Assembly: GCF_001414055.1 (NCBI RefSeq)
Contig: NZ_CP013002.1
Coordinates: 3,534,001-3,598,000, forward strand
DNA: 64,000 nucleotides
Direction of reading: 5' to 3'
Source: Caulobacter henricii
GTDB lineage: Bacteria; Pseudomonadota; Alphaproteobacteria; Caulobacterales; Caulobacteraceae
This document shows positions 40,121 through 48,609 of this stretch, one piece after another. The notes under the pieces were generated by a model. It was not told the DNA's origin. It searched no databases and was given only the letters and a program-made list of their open reading frames with translations. The translations under genes and the position numbers were made by a program. Positions within the stretch are counted from its first letter, which is position 1. Each line of letters opens with the position of its first letter.

Positions 40121-40200
40121 GTCGCGGAATCCGGGCCGGGAGGGTGGCAGGAAAATATGCCTCGCCCCTAGGAAAGTAAACCTATCACGCCCCACCAAGG

Positions 40201-40230
40201 TTGACGTTTACGTAAACGTTGACGTCAACG
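40201..40230. promoter_or_regulatory. Two overlapping perfect 14-bp palindromes (candidate operator)
   Basis: cgtttacgtaaacg (40205-40218) and cgttgacgtcaacg (40217-40230) are each exactly self-complementary and share two bases; GTTGACGT also occurs twice in direct orientation (40200-40207 and 40218-40225). They lie about 80 bp upstream of both divergent genes, an S24 repressor and a MerR regulator. MerR-family regulators of acyl-CoA catabolism (the LiuR type) bind symmetric sites of this general kind, which makes the MerR protein the likely ligand, but the S24 protein is an alternative. Confidence 0.65.
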
Positions 40231-40307
40231 GAAACCCGGAATAGGGTAATCAGCGATAACAAAGCGGCCCCGCCGCGTAGCCGGGCCTTTCCTCTTGGGA
40301 GGTTTCT

Positions 40308-40790
40308 ATGTTGGCCGACCTGCGTCGCCCTGAGCGGACGTTCACGATCCGCAATCTCTGCAACGAATTCAAAGCCACGCCGCGCGCCCTGCGCTTCTAT
40401 GAGGACAAGGGCCTGCTCAATCCGGCCCGCGAAGGCCTCAACCGCGTCTATTCCCACAAGGACCGCGTCCGTCTGCAGCTGATCCTGCGCGGCAAGCGGG
40501 TGGGCCTGTCGCTGTCGGAAATCCGCGAACTGCTCGACCTCTATGACGAGAACGATGACGGCGCCGCCCAGATGGCCAGGTCGCTGAAGAAGTTCCGCGA
40601 GCGCGCCAGTGCGCTGGAACAGCAGCGCGAGGATATTGACGGGGCCCTGATCGAACTGCACCAGGCCTGCGCCCGCCTCGAGCAGCGCCTGGCCGAGATC
40701 CGCCCCGACCTGCTGCCCCGCGCCGCCGACTATGACCAGGTGCTGCGCGCCCGGCTGGACGGTCACGCGGATGCCGCGCTCGGCAAGTAA
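40308..40790 (+). CDS. MerR-family regulator of acyl-CoA / fatty-acid catabolism
   Basis: 160 residues. The winged HTH is at residues 8-75 (FTIRNLCNEFKATPRALRFY, then EDKGLLNPAREGLNRVYS), followed by a long dimerisation coiled coil (KKFRERASALEQQREDIDGA). It lacks the metal-binding Cys residues of MerR itself, as in the LiuR-type regulators of fatty-acid and branched-chain amino-acid degradation. Directly downstream are two acyl-CoA dehydrogenases, thiolase and FadB, so local control is likely. The ribosome-binding site gggagg lies just ahead of ATG 40308. The palindromic candidate operator is about 80 bp upstream. Confidence 0.88.
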   Translation: MLADLRRPERTFTIRNLCNEFKATPRALRFYEDKGLLNPAREGLNRVYSHKDRVRLQLILRGKRVGLSLSEIRELLDLYDENDDGAAQMARSLKKFRERASALEQQREDIDGALIELHQACARLEQRLAEIRPDLLPRAADYDQVLRARLDGHADAALGK

Positions 40791-40845
40791 TAGGGCAGGC
40801 CAGCCGGCCTAACGCCCTCGACCCTTCCCACTTCCAGGACCTTCC

Positions 40846-42639
40846 ATGACCTACCAGGCCCCCGTTCGCGATCACGTCTTCATCCTGCGCGACATGCTGA
40901 ACATCGATCAGCATGGCCAGCTGCCGGCCTTCGCCGACGCCTCGTTCGATACGGTCGAGCAGATCCTGGAGGCCGCCGCCCAGTTCACCGGCGAGGTCCT
41001 GGCCCCGCTGAACACGATCGGCGACAAGACCGGCTGCGTCCTGGATCCGGCGACCAACACGGTGACCACCCCGCCGGGCTTCAAGGAGGCCTACAAGCAG
41101 CTGTGCGAAGGCGGCTGGACCGGCCTGGGTTCGGACCCGGCCTATGGCGGCCAGGGCCTGCCCCATGTCGTCAACCTGGCCTTCAGCGAGATGTCCAGCT
41201 CGGCCAACATGGCCTTCTCGATGTATCCGGGCCTGGCCCACGGGGCCTATTCGGCCATCCATGAGGGCGGCACCGACGCCCAGAAGGAACTCTACCTGCC
41301 CAAGATGGTGACCGGCGAATGGACCGGCACCATGAACCTGACCGAACCGCATTGCGGCACGGATCTGGGCCTGCTGCGTACCAAGGCCGTTCCCCAGGCC
41401 GACGGCAGCTACAGGATCACCGGCCAGAAGATCTGGATCTCGGCCGGCGAACACGACATGGCCGACAACATCATCCACCTGGTCCTGGCCCGCATCGAAG
41501 GCGCGCCGGCCGGGGTGAAGGGCATTTCGCTGTTCATCGTGCCCAAGTACCTGCCGAAAGAAGACGGCAGCGTCGGCGAGCGCAACGAGGGTGCCAAGTG
41601 CGTGGGCCTCGAAGAGAAGATGGGCATCCACGGCAATGCTACCTGCGTCATGCAGTATGACGACGCCCAGGGCTTCCTGATCGGCGAGGAAAATGCCGGC
41701 CTTCGGATCATGTTCGTGATGATGAACGAGGCCCGCCTGGGCGTCGGCATGCAGGGCGTGGCCCAGGGCGAGGCCGCCTATCAGGCCGCCGTCGCCTTCG
41801 CCCGCGACCGCCTGCAGGGCCGCTCCCTGACCGGCCCCAAGAACGCCGAAGGCCCGGCCGATCCGATCATCGTCCACCCCGACGTGCGTCGCATGCTGCT
41901 GGAGAGCAAGGCCCTGATCGAAGGTGGTCGCGCCTTCCTGTTCTGGACCGCCCTGCACGGCGACCTGGCCCACGGCCACCCCGACGAGAAGGTCCGCGAA
42001 AAGGCCGCCGACTATATGGGTCTGATGACCCCGGTGCTGAAAGGCTACCTGACCGACAAGGGCTTCAAGATCTGCTCGGACGCGGTTCAGGTCCACGGCG
42101 GCAGCGGCTTCACCGAACACTTCCCGGTCAGCCAGTTCATGCGCGATTGCCGCATCGCCCTGATCTATGAGGGCACCAACGGCGTCCAGGCGCTCGACCT
42201 GGTGGGCCGCAAGCTGGCCTCCAAGGGCGGCCGTGCGGTCATGACCTTCTTCCAGGAAATCGACCAGTTCATCGGCGAGAACGATACCGACGAAGGCCTC
42301 AAGCCCTTCCTCACCGCCCTGGCCGAGGTCAAGGCCCAGATGCAGGAAGGCACGATGTGGCTGATGCAGAACGGCCTGCAAAACCCGGACAATGCCGGTG
42401 CCGCCTCGACCGACTACATGCACCTCTTCGGCCTGACGGGCCTGGCCTATATGTGGGCCCTGCAGGTCAAGGCCGCCCAGGCCAAGATCGCGGCCGGCTC
42501 GTCCGATCCGTTCTATTCGACCAAGGTCGTCACGGCGCAATATTTCATCGAACGCATCTTGCCTGACGCAGGGGCGCATCTGACCAAGCTCAAGACCGGC
42601 TCGGCGACCCTGATGGCGCTGCCCGCGGAGGCTTTCTGA
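40846..42639 (+). CDS. Acyl-CoA dehydrogenase, ~600-residue type
   Basis: 597 residues: N-terminal and central FAD domains (MNLTEPHCGTDLGL, KIWISAGEHDM), the C-terminal helical domain with RDCRIALIYEGTNGVQALDL carrying the putative catalytic Glu, plus an extra C-terminal helical domain of ~130 residues. This long subfamily is often labelled fadE-like or, from sequence similarity, methylthiopropanoyl-CoA dehydrogenase (DmdC); the substrate cannot be assigned here. It catalyses the first, FAD-dependent oxidation of an acyl-CoA and passes electrons to ETF. It begins an operon with the next acyl-CoA dehydrogenase 2 bp downstream. Confidence 0.93.
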   Translation: MTYQAPVRDHVFILRDMLNIDQHGQLPAFADASFDTVEQILEAAAQFTGEVLAPLNTIGDKTGCVLDPATNTVTTPPGFKEAYKQLCEGGWTGLGSDPAYGGQGLPHVVNLAFSEMSSSANMAFSMYPGLAHGAYSAIHEGGTDAQKELYLPKMVTGEWTGTMNLTEPHCGTDLGLLRTKAVPQADGSYRITGQKIWISAGEHDMADNIIHLVLARIEGAPAGVKGISLFIVPKYLPKEDGSVGERNEGAKCVGLEEKMGIHGNATCVMQYDDAQGFLIGEENAGLRIMFVMMNEARLGVGMQGVAQGEAAYQAAVAFARDRLQGRSLTGPKNAEGPADPIIVHPDVRRMLLESKALIEGGRAFLFWTALHGDLAHGHPDEKVREKAADYMGLMTPVLKGYLTDKGFKICSDAVQVHGGSGFTEHFPVSQFMRDCRIALIYEGTNGVQALDLVGRKLASKGGRAVMTFFQEIDQFIGENDTDEGLKPFLTALAEVKAQMQEGTMWLMQNGLQNPDNAGAASTDYMHLFGLTGLAYMWALQVKAAQAKIAAGSSDPFYSTKVVTAQYFIERILPDAGAHLTKLKTGSATLMALPAEAF

Positions 42640-42641
42640 TC

Positions 42642-43805
42642 ATGAGCGTGCTCGACGTCGCAAAACCCGCCTTCATGGCCGAGGAAGACATCGTCATCTT
42701 TGAGGATGCGGTGGGCAAGTTCTTCGACGAGCACGCGCCCGAGGCCGTCGTGGCGACCTGGCGCAAGAACCACTGCGTCGATCGTTCGATGTGGACCAAG
42801 GCCGGAGAGGCCGGCTTGCTGGGCCTCTCCACCCCGGAAGAATACGGCGGGGCCGGTGGCGACTATCGCCATGAGGTCGTGCTGATGGAGCAGCTGGGGC
42901 TGAAGGGCGTCGATGGCTTCGGCATCAGCCTGCACAATGCGATCATCATGCCCTATTTCGTCCACTACGGGACGGAAGAGCAGAAGCGTCGCTGGCTGCC
43001 GCGCCTGGCCACCGGCGAACTGGTCGGCGCCATCGCCATGACCGAGCCCGGCGCGGGCTCGGATCTGCAGGGCATCAAGACCACGGCCAAGAAGGTCGGC
43101 AACCAGTATGTGATCAATGGGTCCAAGACCTTCATCACCAATGGCCAGACCGCCAATCTGATCATCGTGGTCTGCAAGACCGACGCGAGCGCCGGGGCGC
43201 GCGGCACCTCCCTGATCGTCGTCGAGACCGACGGGGCGGAGGGCTTCGAGCGGGGTCGCAACCTCGACAAGCTGGGCCAGGAAGCCCAGGACACCTCCGA
43301 GCTGTTCTTCAACGACGTCAAGGTTCCGACCGAGAACCTGTTGGGCGTCGACGAGGGCCAGGGCTTCTTCCAACTGATGGGCCAGCTGCCGCAGGAGCGC
43401 CTGAACATCGGCGTTCAGGGCATGGCCACCATCGAGCGGGCCCTGGAGCTGACCATCGCCTATGTCAAGGAACGCCGGGCCTTCGGCAAGGCGATCCTCG
43501 ACTTCCAGAACACCCAGTTTGTGCTGGCCGAATGCAAGACCGAGGCGACCGTGGCCCGGGTCTTCATCAATCACTGCATTGAGCTGCACCTGGCCGGCAA
43601 GCTCGACGCCGCCACGGCCTCGATGGCCAAGTACTGGGTCAGCGACCTGGAGAACAAGATCGTCGACCGCTGCCTGCAGCTGTTCGGCGGCTATGGCTTC
43701 ATGAATGAATATCCGATCGCCCGCATGTACCGCGACAGCCGCGTCCAGCGGATCTATGGCGGCACCAATGAGGTGATGAAGATCCTGATCGCGAGGACGC
43801 TGTGA
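42642..43805 (+). CDS. Acyl-CoA dehydrogenase, long-chain/LCAD-like
   Basis: 387 residues, full three-domain acyl-CoA dehydrogenase. It has MTEPGAGSDLQGIKT, the central ERRAFGKAILDFQNTQ and the C-terminal RIYGGTNEVMKILIARTL. The position that carries the catalytic Glu in medium-chain enzymes is Gly (YGGTNE), and the alternative Glu in LPQERLNIG fits the long-chain and isovaleryl type base. The first gene's stop is 2 bp before its ATG, and its own stop overlaps the next gene by 4 bp, so the three are translationally coupled. Confidence 0.92.
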   Translation: MSVLDVAKPAFMAEEDIVIFEDAVGKFFDEHAPEAVVATWRKNHCVDRSMWTKAGEAGLLGLSTPEEYGGAGGDYRHEVVLMEQLGLKGVDGFGISLHNAIIMPYFVHYGTEEQKRRWLPRLATGELVGAIAMTEPGAGSDLQGIKTTAKKVGNQYVINGSKTFITNGQTANLIIVVCKTDASAGARGTSLIVVETDGAEGFERGRNLDKLGQEAQDTSELFFNDVKVPTENLLGVDEGQGFFQLMGQLPQERLNIGVQGMATIERALELTIAYVKERRAFGKAILDFQNTQFVLAECKTEATVARVFINHCIELHLAGKLDAATASMAKYWVSDLENKIVDRCLQLFGGYGFMNEYPIARMYRDSRVQRIYGGTNEVMKILIARTL

Positions 43806-44185
43806 TCCTGACGCTCGCCCTGATGGCCCAGGCCGCTGCGGCGGCGCCCAAGTCCGCCCCCGCCCCCGACGCCCGTGCGGCCGTGGTCTGCGTCCGCGCC
43901 GAAAAGGGCGGACGCCGGCCCCTGACCTTTGCCGGCCAGCTGGTGGGCAAGCGCCCGCAGCCCGGCGAATTCAAGCTGCCCCTGACGCCGGGCACCGATG
44001 TCTGCAACAACCTGCTGCGCTCCAAGATCGCCACCTGGAACCTCGAGGTCACCACCTCGGGGTTCACGCCCTGCGTCCTGCCCGCGCCGGAATTCGGCCA
44101 GCGCGTGACCTACAGCGCCAAGGCCGGGGCCCGCGGCCTGAAATGCGCCCAGATCGCCAAGAGCCCGATCGGGACCTGGAAGTAA
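43802..44185 (+). CDS. Small Cys-containing secreted protein of unknown function
   Basis: 127 residues starting with GTG at 43802, inside the stop of the previous gene (GTGA overlap). A short N-terminal hydrophobic stretch (MILTLALMAQAAAAAPKS) looks like a signal peptide. The mature part has four Cys (VVCVRAEKGG, DVCNNLL, FTPCVLP, LKCAQIA), perhaps two disulphides. It is not a recognised family and its role in a beta-oxidation operon is unclear. Overlap and coupling argue that it is genuine. Confidence 0.7.
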   Translation: MILTLALMAQAAAAAPKSAPAPDARAAVVCVRAEKGGRRPLTFAGQLVGKRPQPGEFKLPLTPGTDVCNNLLRSKIATWNLEVTTSGFTPCVLPAPEFGQRVTYSAKAGARGLKCAQIAKSPIGTWK

Positions 44186-44664
44186 TGTCCACCCACGTCG
44201 CCACCGTCAGTTGGGCCCTGAAGCCGGACGAGGATTTCGCCCGGGGGCGCTATAGCCGCGCCCACACCCTGTCCTTTGACGGCGGCGTGACGGCTCCGGG
44301 CTCGGCCTCGCCGTCGGTGGTGCCCCTGCCCTGGTCCGATCCGGCCGGTGTCGATCCCGAAGAGATGTTCGTGGCGGCCCTGTCGTCGTGCCACATGCTG
44401 ACCTTCCTGGATCTGGCCCGCCGGGCCGGATTCCGCATCACCGCCTATGCCGACACGGCCGAGGGGGTGATGACCAGGAATGACCATGGCGCCCACTGGG
44501 TCAGTACCGTGACCCTGCATCCCGCCATCACCTATGAGGGCCCCTCGCCCGACACGGCCGCCGAAACGGCCCTGCACGAGGCCGCCCACCACGCCTGTTT
44601 CATCGCCAATTCGGTCCGCACGGATGTGCGGGTCGAGCCGGCGGTCCGCTCACACCCCGTTTAA
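44185..44664 (+). CDS. OsmC/Ohr family peroxiredoxin-like protein
   Basis: 159 residues from ATG 44185, which overlaps the previous stop by one base. The OsmC fold is supported by HTLSFDGGV, PEEMFVAALSSCHMLTFLDL (first redox Cys) and HHACFIANS (second redox Cys). OsmC-type proteins reduce organic hydroperoxides with two Cys. The location among beta-oxidation genes suggests protection from lipid peroxides or a thioester-related role. Confidence 0.88.
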   Translation: MSTHVATVSWALKPDEDFARGRYSRAHTLSFDGGVTAPGSASPSVVPLPWSDPAGVDPEEMFVAALSSCHMLTFLDLARRAGFRITAYADTAEGVMTRNDHGAHWVSTVTLHPAITYEGPSPDTAAETALHEAAHHACFIANSVRTDVRVEPAVRSHPV

Positions 44665-44688
44665 AGATACGCAGGAAGGAGCCATCAC

Positions 44689-45894
44689 ATGGCCGACGCA
44701 TACATCTTCGACGCCGTGCGCACCCCGCGCGGCAAGGGCAAGAAGGACGGATCTCTGCACGAGATCACCTCGCTGTCCCTGGCGACCCAGGTCCTGGAAG
44801 CCCTCCGTGACCGCAACAATCTCGACACCTCCTATGTCGACGACGTCGTGCTCGGCTGCGTCGCCCCCGTCGGCGAGCAAGGTTCGGACATCGCCCGCAC
44901 CGCCGTCCTGACCGCCGACTATGCCGAGAGCGTGGCCGGCGTGCAGATCAACCGCTTCTGCGCCTCGGGCCTGGAAGCCGTGAACATGGCCGCCGCCAAG
45001 GTGGCCTCCGGCGAGGCCCAGCTGGCCATCGGCGGCGGCGTCGAGAGCATGAGCCGCGTGCCCATGGGCAGCGACGGCGGCGCCTGGCCGACCGACCCGT
45101 CCTCGGCCTTCAAGACCTATTTCGCCCCGCAGGGCGTCTCGGCCGACCTGATCGCCTCGCTCTACGGCTTCAGCCGCGATGACGTCGACGCCTATGCCGT
45201 CGAAAGCCAGCGCCGCGCTGCCGCCTCGTGGGCCGACGGCCGCTTCAAGAAGTCGGTCATCGGCGTCAAGGACCAGCTGGGCATCACCATCCTGGATCAT
45301 GACGAGACCGTACGCGGCTCGACCACCATGCAGACCCTGGCCTCGCTGAACCCGTCGTTCACGGGCATGGGCGAGATGGCCTTCGACGCCGTGGTCACCC
45401 AGCGCTATCCGCAGGTCGAGAAGATCAATCACGTCCACCATGCCGGCAACAGCTCGGGCATCGTCGACGGCGCAGCCGGCGTGCTGATCGGCACCAAGGA
45501 AATGGGCGAAGCCCTCGGCCTCAAGGCCCGCGGCCGCATCAAGGGTGCCGCCTCGATCGGCAGCGAGCCCTCGATCATGCTGACCGGCCCCTCGCTGGTC
45601 ACCGAGAAGCTGCTGAAGAAGCTGAAGATGGAGGTCAATGACATCGACCTCTATGAGCTGAATGAAGCCTTCGCCGCCGTCGTCCTGCGCATGATGCAGG
45701 CGCTGAACATCTCGCACGACAAGATGAACGTGAACGGCGGCGCCATCGCCATGGGTCACCCCCTGGGTGCCACCGGCGCGATGATCCTGGGCACCATGCT
45801 CGACGAGCTGGAGCGCTCCGACAAGGAGACCGCCCTGATCACCCTGTGCGTCGGCGCCGGCATGGGCACCGCCACCGTCATCGAACGCGTCTAA
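44689..45894 (+). CDS. fadA: Acetyl-CoA C-acyltransferase (thiolase)
   Basis: 401 residues. The nucleophile Cys is in [17 protein letters not shown] (about residue 90); the catalytic His is in [15 protein letters not shown] and the second Cys in [12 protein letters not shown] good ribosome-binding site (aaggagcc) precedes ATG 44689. It cleaves 3-ketoacyl-CoA with CoA, the last beta-oxidation step; its partner FadB-type protein follows after 25 bp. FadA-like is preferred over a plain acetoacetyl-CoA thiolase because of the pairing, but sequence alone does not separate them. Confidence 0.92.
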   Translation: MADAYIFDAVRTPRGKGKKDGSLHEITSLSLATQVLEALRDRNNLDTSYVDDVVLGCVAPVGEQGSDIARTAVLTADYAESVAGVQINRFCASGLEAVNMAAAKVASGEAQLAIGGGVESMSRVPMGSDGGAWPTDPSSAFKTYFAPQGVSADLIASLYGFSRDDVDAYAVESQRRAAASWADGRFKKSVIGVKDQLGITILDHDETVRGSTTMQTLASLNPSFTGMGEMAFDAVVTQRYPQVEKINHVHHAGNSSGIVDGAAGVLIGTKEMGEALGLKARGRIKGAASIGSEPSIMLTGPSLVTEKLLKKLKMEVNDIDLYELNEAFAAVVLRMMQALNISHDKMNVNGGAIAMGHPLGATGAMILGTMLDELERSDKETALITLCVGAGMGTATVIERV

Positions 45895-45919
45895 GCACCG
45901 ACCTTAAGGAACTAACACC

Positions 45920-48118
45920 ATGGAAAACTTCAAGATCGAGGTCGATTCCGACGGCGTGGCCCTGGTCACCTTCGACGTGCCGGGCCGGACGATGAACACC
46001 CTGACCGCTTCGGTGATCAAGGAAATCGGCGAGGTGGTCGAGACCATCAAGTCGGACGCCGCCATCAAGGGCGCGGTCATCACCTCGGGCAAGACCACCG
46101 GCTTCTGCGCCGGCGCTGACCTGGGCGAACTGGGCGGTAGCGGCGGAATCGGCGGCGGCGGCTCGGGCGAAGAGGGCCTGAAGGCCGCCTTCGAAGCCGG
46201 CTTTGCGCTCAACAAGGCGTTCCGCGCCCTGGAAACCTGCGGCAAGCCGGTGGCTGCGGCCATCAACGGCCTGGCCATGGGCGGCGGTCTCGAGATCGCC
46301 CTCGCCTGCCACTATCGCGTCGTGGCCGACAACCCAAAGATCCAGCTGGCCCTGCCCGAAGCCAAGGTCGGCCTGCTGCCCGGCGCCGGCGGCACCCAGC
46401 GTCTGCCGCGCCTGATGGGCGTGATGAACGCCGCGCCCTACCTGCTGGAAGGCAAGTCGATGAAGCCGGCCGAAGCCCTCGGGGCCAAGGTGGTGCATGA
46501 GGTCGTGGCCGCCGATCAGGTGGTCGAGGCCGCCAAGACCTGGGTCAAGACCAAGGGCGACCCCGTCGCCCCTTGGGATAAGAAGGACTTCAAGCTGCCC
46601 GGCGGCGGTCCCTACAGCCCTGGCGGCAGCCAGGTGTTCGTGATGGGCAATGCCATGCTGCGCAAGAGCACCTATGGCAACTATCCGGCCCAGCTGAACA
46701 TCATGAAGGCGGTCTATGAAGGCACCCAGGTGCCGTTCGACGCCGCCCTGCGGATCGAGACCCGCTACTTCCTCAAGACCATGATGACGCCCCAGGCCAA
46801 GGGCATGATCCGCACCCTGTTCCTCTCCCTCCAGGAGCTGGGCAAGGGTTCGGGCCGTCCCGCCGGCGTGCCGCACTATGACGTCAAGAAGGTCGCCGTT
46901 CTGGGCGCCGGCATGATGGGTGCGGGCATCGCCTATGTTCAGGCCATGGCCGGCATTGAGAGCGTGCTGATCGACCAGACCCAGGAAGCTGCCGACAAGG
47001 GCAAGTCCTACGCCGAAGGCCTGGTCAAGAAGGCCGTCTCGCGCGGCAAGATGACCGCCGAAAAGGGCGAGGCCATCCTTGCCCTGATCACCCCGACCAC
47101 CGACTACGCCCTGGTCAAGGGTTCGGACCTGGTGGTCGAGGCCGTGTTCGAAAACCGCGAAGTGAAGGCCGACGTCACCAAGAAGGCCGAGGCCCAGCTG
47201 GCCGAGACCGCCGTCTTCGGCTCCAACACCTCGACCCTGCCGATCACCGGCCTGGCCAAGGCCAGCGTCCGTCCGGCCTCGTTCATCGGCATCCACTTCT
47301 TCTCGCCGGTCGACAAGATGGGCCTGGTCGAGATCATCATGGGCGAACAGACCAGCCAGGAAGCCCTGGCCAAGTCGATCGACTACGTCCTGAAGATCAA
47401 GAAGACCCCGATCGTCGTCAATGACAGCCGCGGCTTCTACACCTCGCGCTGCTTCGGCACTTTCGTGCAGGAAGGCCTTGAGATGATGGCCGAGGGCATT
47501 GCCCCGGCGATCATCGACAATGTCGGCCGCGCCACCGGCATGCCGCGTGGTCCGCTGGAGATGAACGACGACGTCGCCCTCGACCTCTCCTACAAGATCG
47601 GCGAGCAGACCAAGAAGGACCTCGGCGACAAGTACGAGGAGCGTCCCTTCGCGCCGGTCCTCGAAAAAATGGTCGTCGAGATGGGTCGCCTGGGCCGCAA
47701 GAACGGCAAGGGCTTCTATGACTATCCAGAAAGCGGCGCCAAGCGCATCTGGCCGGGCCTGGCCGAGCTGATGCCGGTGACCACCGCAGACGCCGACAAG
47801 GCCCTGATCGAGGAGATCCGTACGCGCCTCCTCTATCGCCAGGCCGTGGAAGCCGCCCGCTGCTTCGAGGAAGGCGTCATCGTCGATCCGCGCGAAGCCG
47901 ATGTCGGCGCGATCCTGGGCTGGGGTTTTGCGCCCTGGACCGGCGGCCCGGTCAGCCTGATCGACGGCGTTGGCCTCAAGGCCTTCGTCGAGACCTGCGA
48001 CAAGCTGGCCCAGAAGTACGGCAAGCGCTTCGCGCCGCCGGCCCTGCTGCGCGAAATGGCCGAGAAGGGTGAAACCTTCTACAGCCGCTTCGGCGTCAAG
48101 ACGAAGGCGGCGGCGTAA
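45920..48118 (+). CDS. fadB: Fused enoyl-CoA hydratase / 3-hydroxyacyl-CoA dehydrogenase
   Basis: 732 residues. The N-terminal crotonase half has [33 protein letters not shown] and [14 protein letters not shown]; a linker is followed by the NAD(P)-binding dehydrogenase half with [27 protein letters not shown] and the catalytic His in [11 protein letters not shown]. It carries out hydration and oxidation in beta-oxidation and partners the thiolase upstream. A Gly-rich loop near residue 75 ([12 protein letters not shown]) looks unusual for the family. ATG 45920 follows a good spacing. It ends at a strong terminator. Confidence 0.94.
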   Translation: MENFKIEVDSDGVALVTFDVPGRTMNTLTASVIKEIGEVVETIKSDAAIKGAVITSGKTTGFCAGADLGELGGSGGIGGGGSGEEGLKAAFEAGFALNKAFRALETCGKPVAAAINGLAMGGGLEIALACHYRVVADNPKIQLALPEAKVGLLPGAGGTQRLPRLMGVMNAAPYLLEGKSMKPAEALGAKVVHEVVAADQVVEAAKTWVKTKGDPVAPWDKKDFKLPGGGPYSPGGSQVFVMGNAMLRKSTYGNYPAQLNIMKAVYEGTQVPFDAALRIETRYFLKTMMTPQAKGMIRTLFLSLQELGKGSGRPAGVPHYDVKKVAVLGAGMMGAGIAYVQAMAGIESVLIDQTQEAADKGKSYAEGLVKKAVSRGKMTAEKGEAILALITPTTDYALVKGSDLVVEAVFENREVKADVTKKAEAQLAETAVFGSNTSTLPITGLAKASVRPASFIGIHFFSPVDKMGLVEIIMGEQTSQEALAKSIDYVLKIKKTPIVVNDSRGFYTSRCFGTFVQEGLEMMAEGIAPAIIDNVGRATGMPRGPLEMNDDVALDLSYKIGEQTKKDLGDKYEERPFAPVLEKMVVEMGRLGRKNGKGFYDYPESGAKRIWPGLAELMPVTTADADKALIEEIRTRLLYRQAVEAARCFEEGVIVDPREADVGAILGWGFAPWTGGPVSLIDGVGLKAFVETCDKLAQKYGKRFAPPALLREMAEKGETFYSRFGVKTKAAA

Positions 48119-48140
48119 GCCTCTTCCAAACCTGAGACAG

Positions 48141-48173
48141 GAAAGGGCCCGGCGGCGACGCCGGGCCCTTTTC
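48141..48173 (+). terminator. Rho-independent terminator after fadB
   Basis: A hairpin with arms aagggcccggcg and cgccgggccctt around a short loop is followed by TTTTC, about 25 bases after the fadB stop. It closes the beta-oxidation operon. Confidence 0.88.
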
Positions 48174-48346
48174 ATGTCCGGGCGGTGATGTTGCGGCCGG
48201 GCTTGAGCTGCACCCCGACCCTCCGCCATTCGGACCAGCCCTCTATGCTGTGATCGATCCCGAAAAGGGCCCCTATCCGGGGCTCATGGGCCTGGTCCGA
48301 AAGAAAAGGCGCGACGGATGGTGAGCCAGGGGCCTAGGCTCCAACC

Positions 48347-48547
48347 ATGCGCAATTCCCTCACCGGCGAAGATCGTGTCCTGCTGGACCGCTATATCGAG
48401 AGCATCCTGCTCCGGTTCAGCGACAACCGCTATTCTCTGGGCGAGGCGACCCAGGAACTGGCGGGGACCTTTGTCCAGGTCGCGGCCGGCGAGCCGGACT
48501 GGCTGGTCCACATCCGCGGCGTGGTCGAGGCCGGCGACGACGCCTGA
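48347..48547 (+). CDS. Small protein of unknown function
   Basis: 66 residues (MRNSLTGEDRVLLDRYIE ... VVEAGDDA), all helical, acidic, soluble, no recognised domain. It stands alone, 228 bp after the fadB stop, and is convergent with the TonB receptor gene. Confidence 0.6.
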   Translation: MRNSLTGEDRVLLDRYIESILLRFSDNRYSLGEATQELAGTFVQVAAGEPDWLVHIRGVVEAGDDA

Positions 48548-48556
48548 CCCCCAACG

Positions 48557-48588
48557 GAAAAGGGCCCCGCCTTGCGGCGGGGCCCCTC
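48557..48588 (-). terminator. Rho-independent terminator for the TonB receptor gene
   Basis: Ten-base-pair stem gggccccgcc / ggcggggccc around TTGC (48562-48585). On the minus strand it is followed by TTTTCC, which suits the receptor gene ending at 48610. The plus-strand side lacks a U-run, so termination of the small gene at 48347 is less certain. Confidence 0.82.
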
Positions 48589-48609
48589 GCTCTCCAGCGA
48601 TAGTGTCGC

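Noticed and set aside
40846..42639. Naming the ~600-residue acyl-CoA dehydrogenase DmdC (DMSP pathway)
   Set aside because: This label comes from broad similarity; no dmdA, dmdB or dmdD genes are adjacent, and the operon looks like general beta-oxidation.
45878..48229. A 783-codon minus-strand frame opposite fadB
   Set aside because: It is antisense to fadB, shows no domain and runs through the terminator at 48141-48173.
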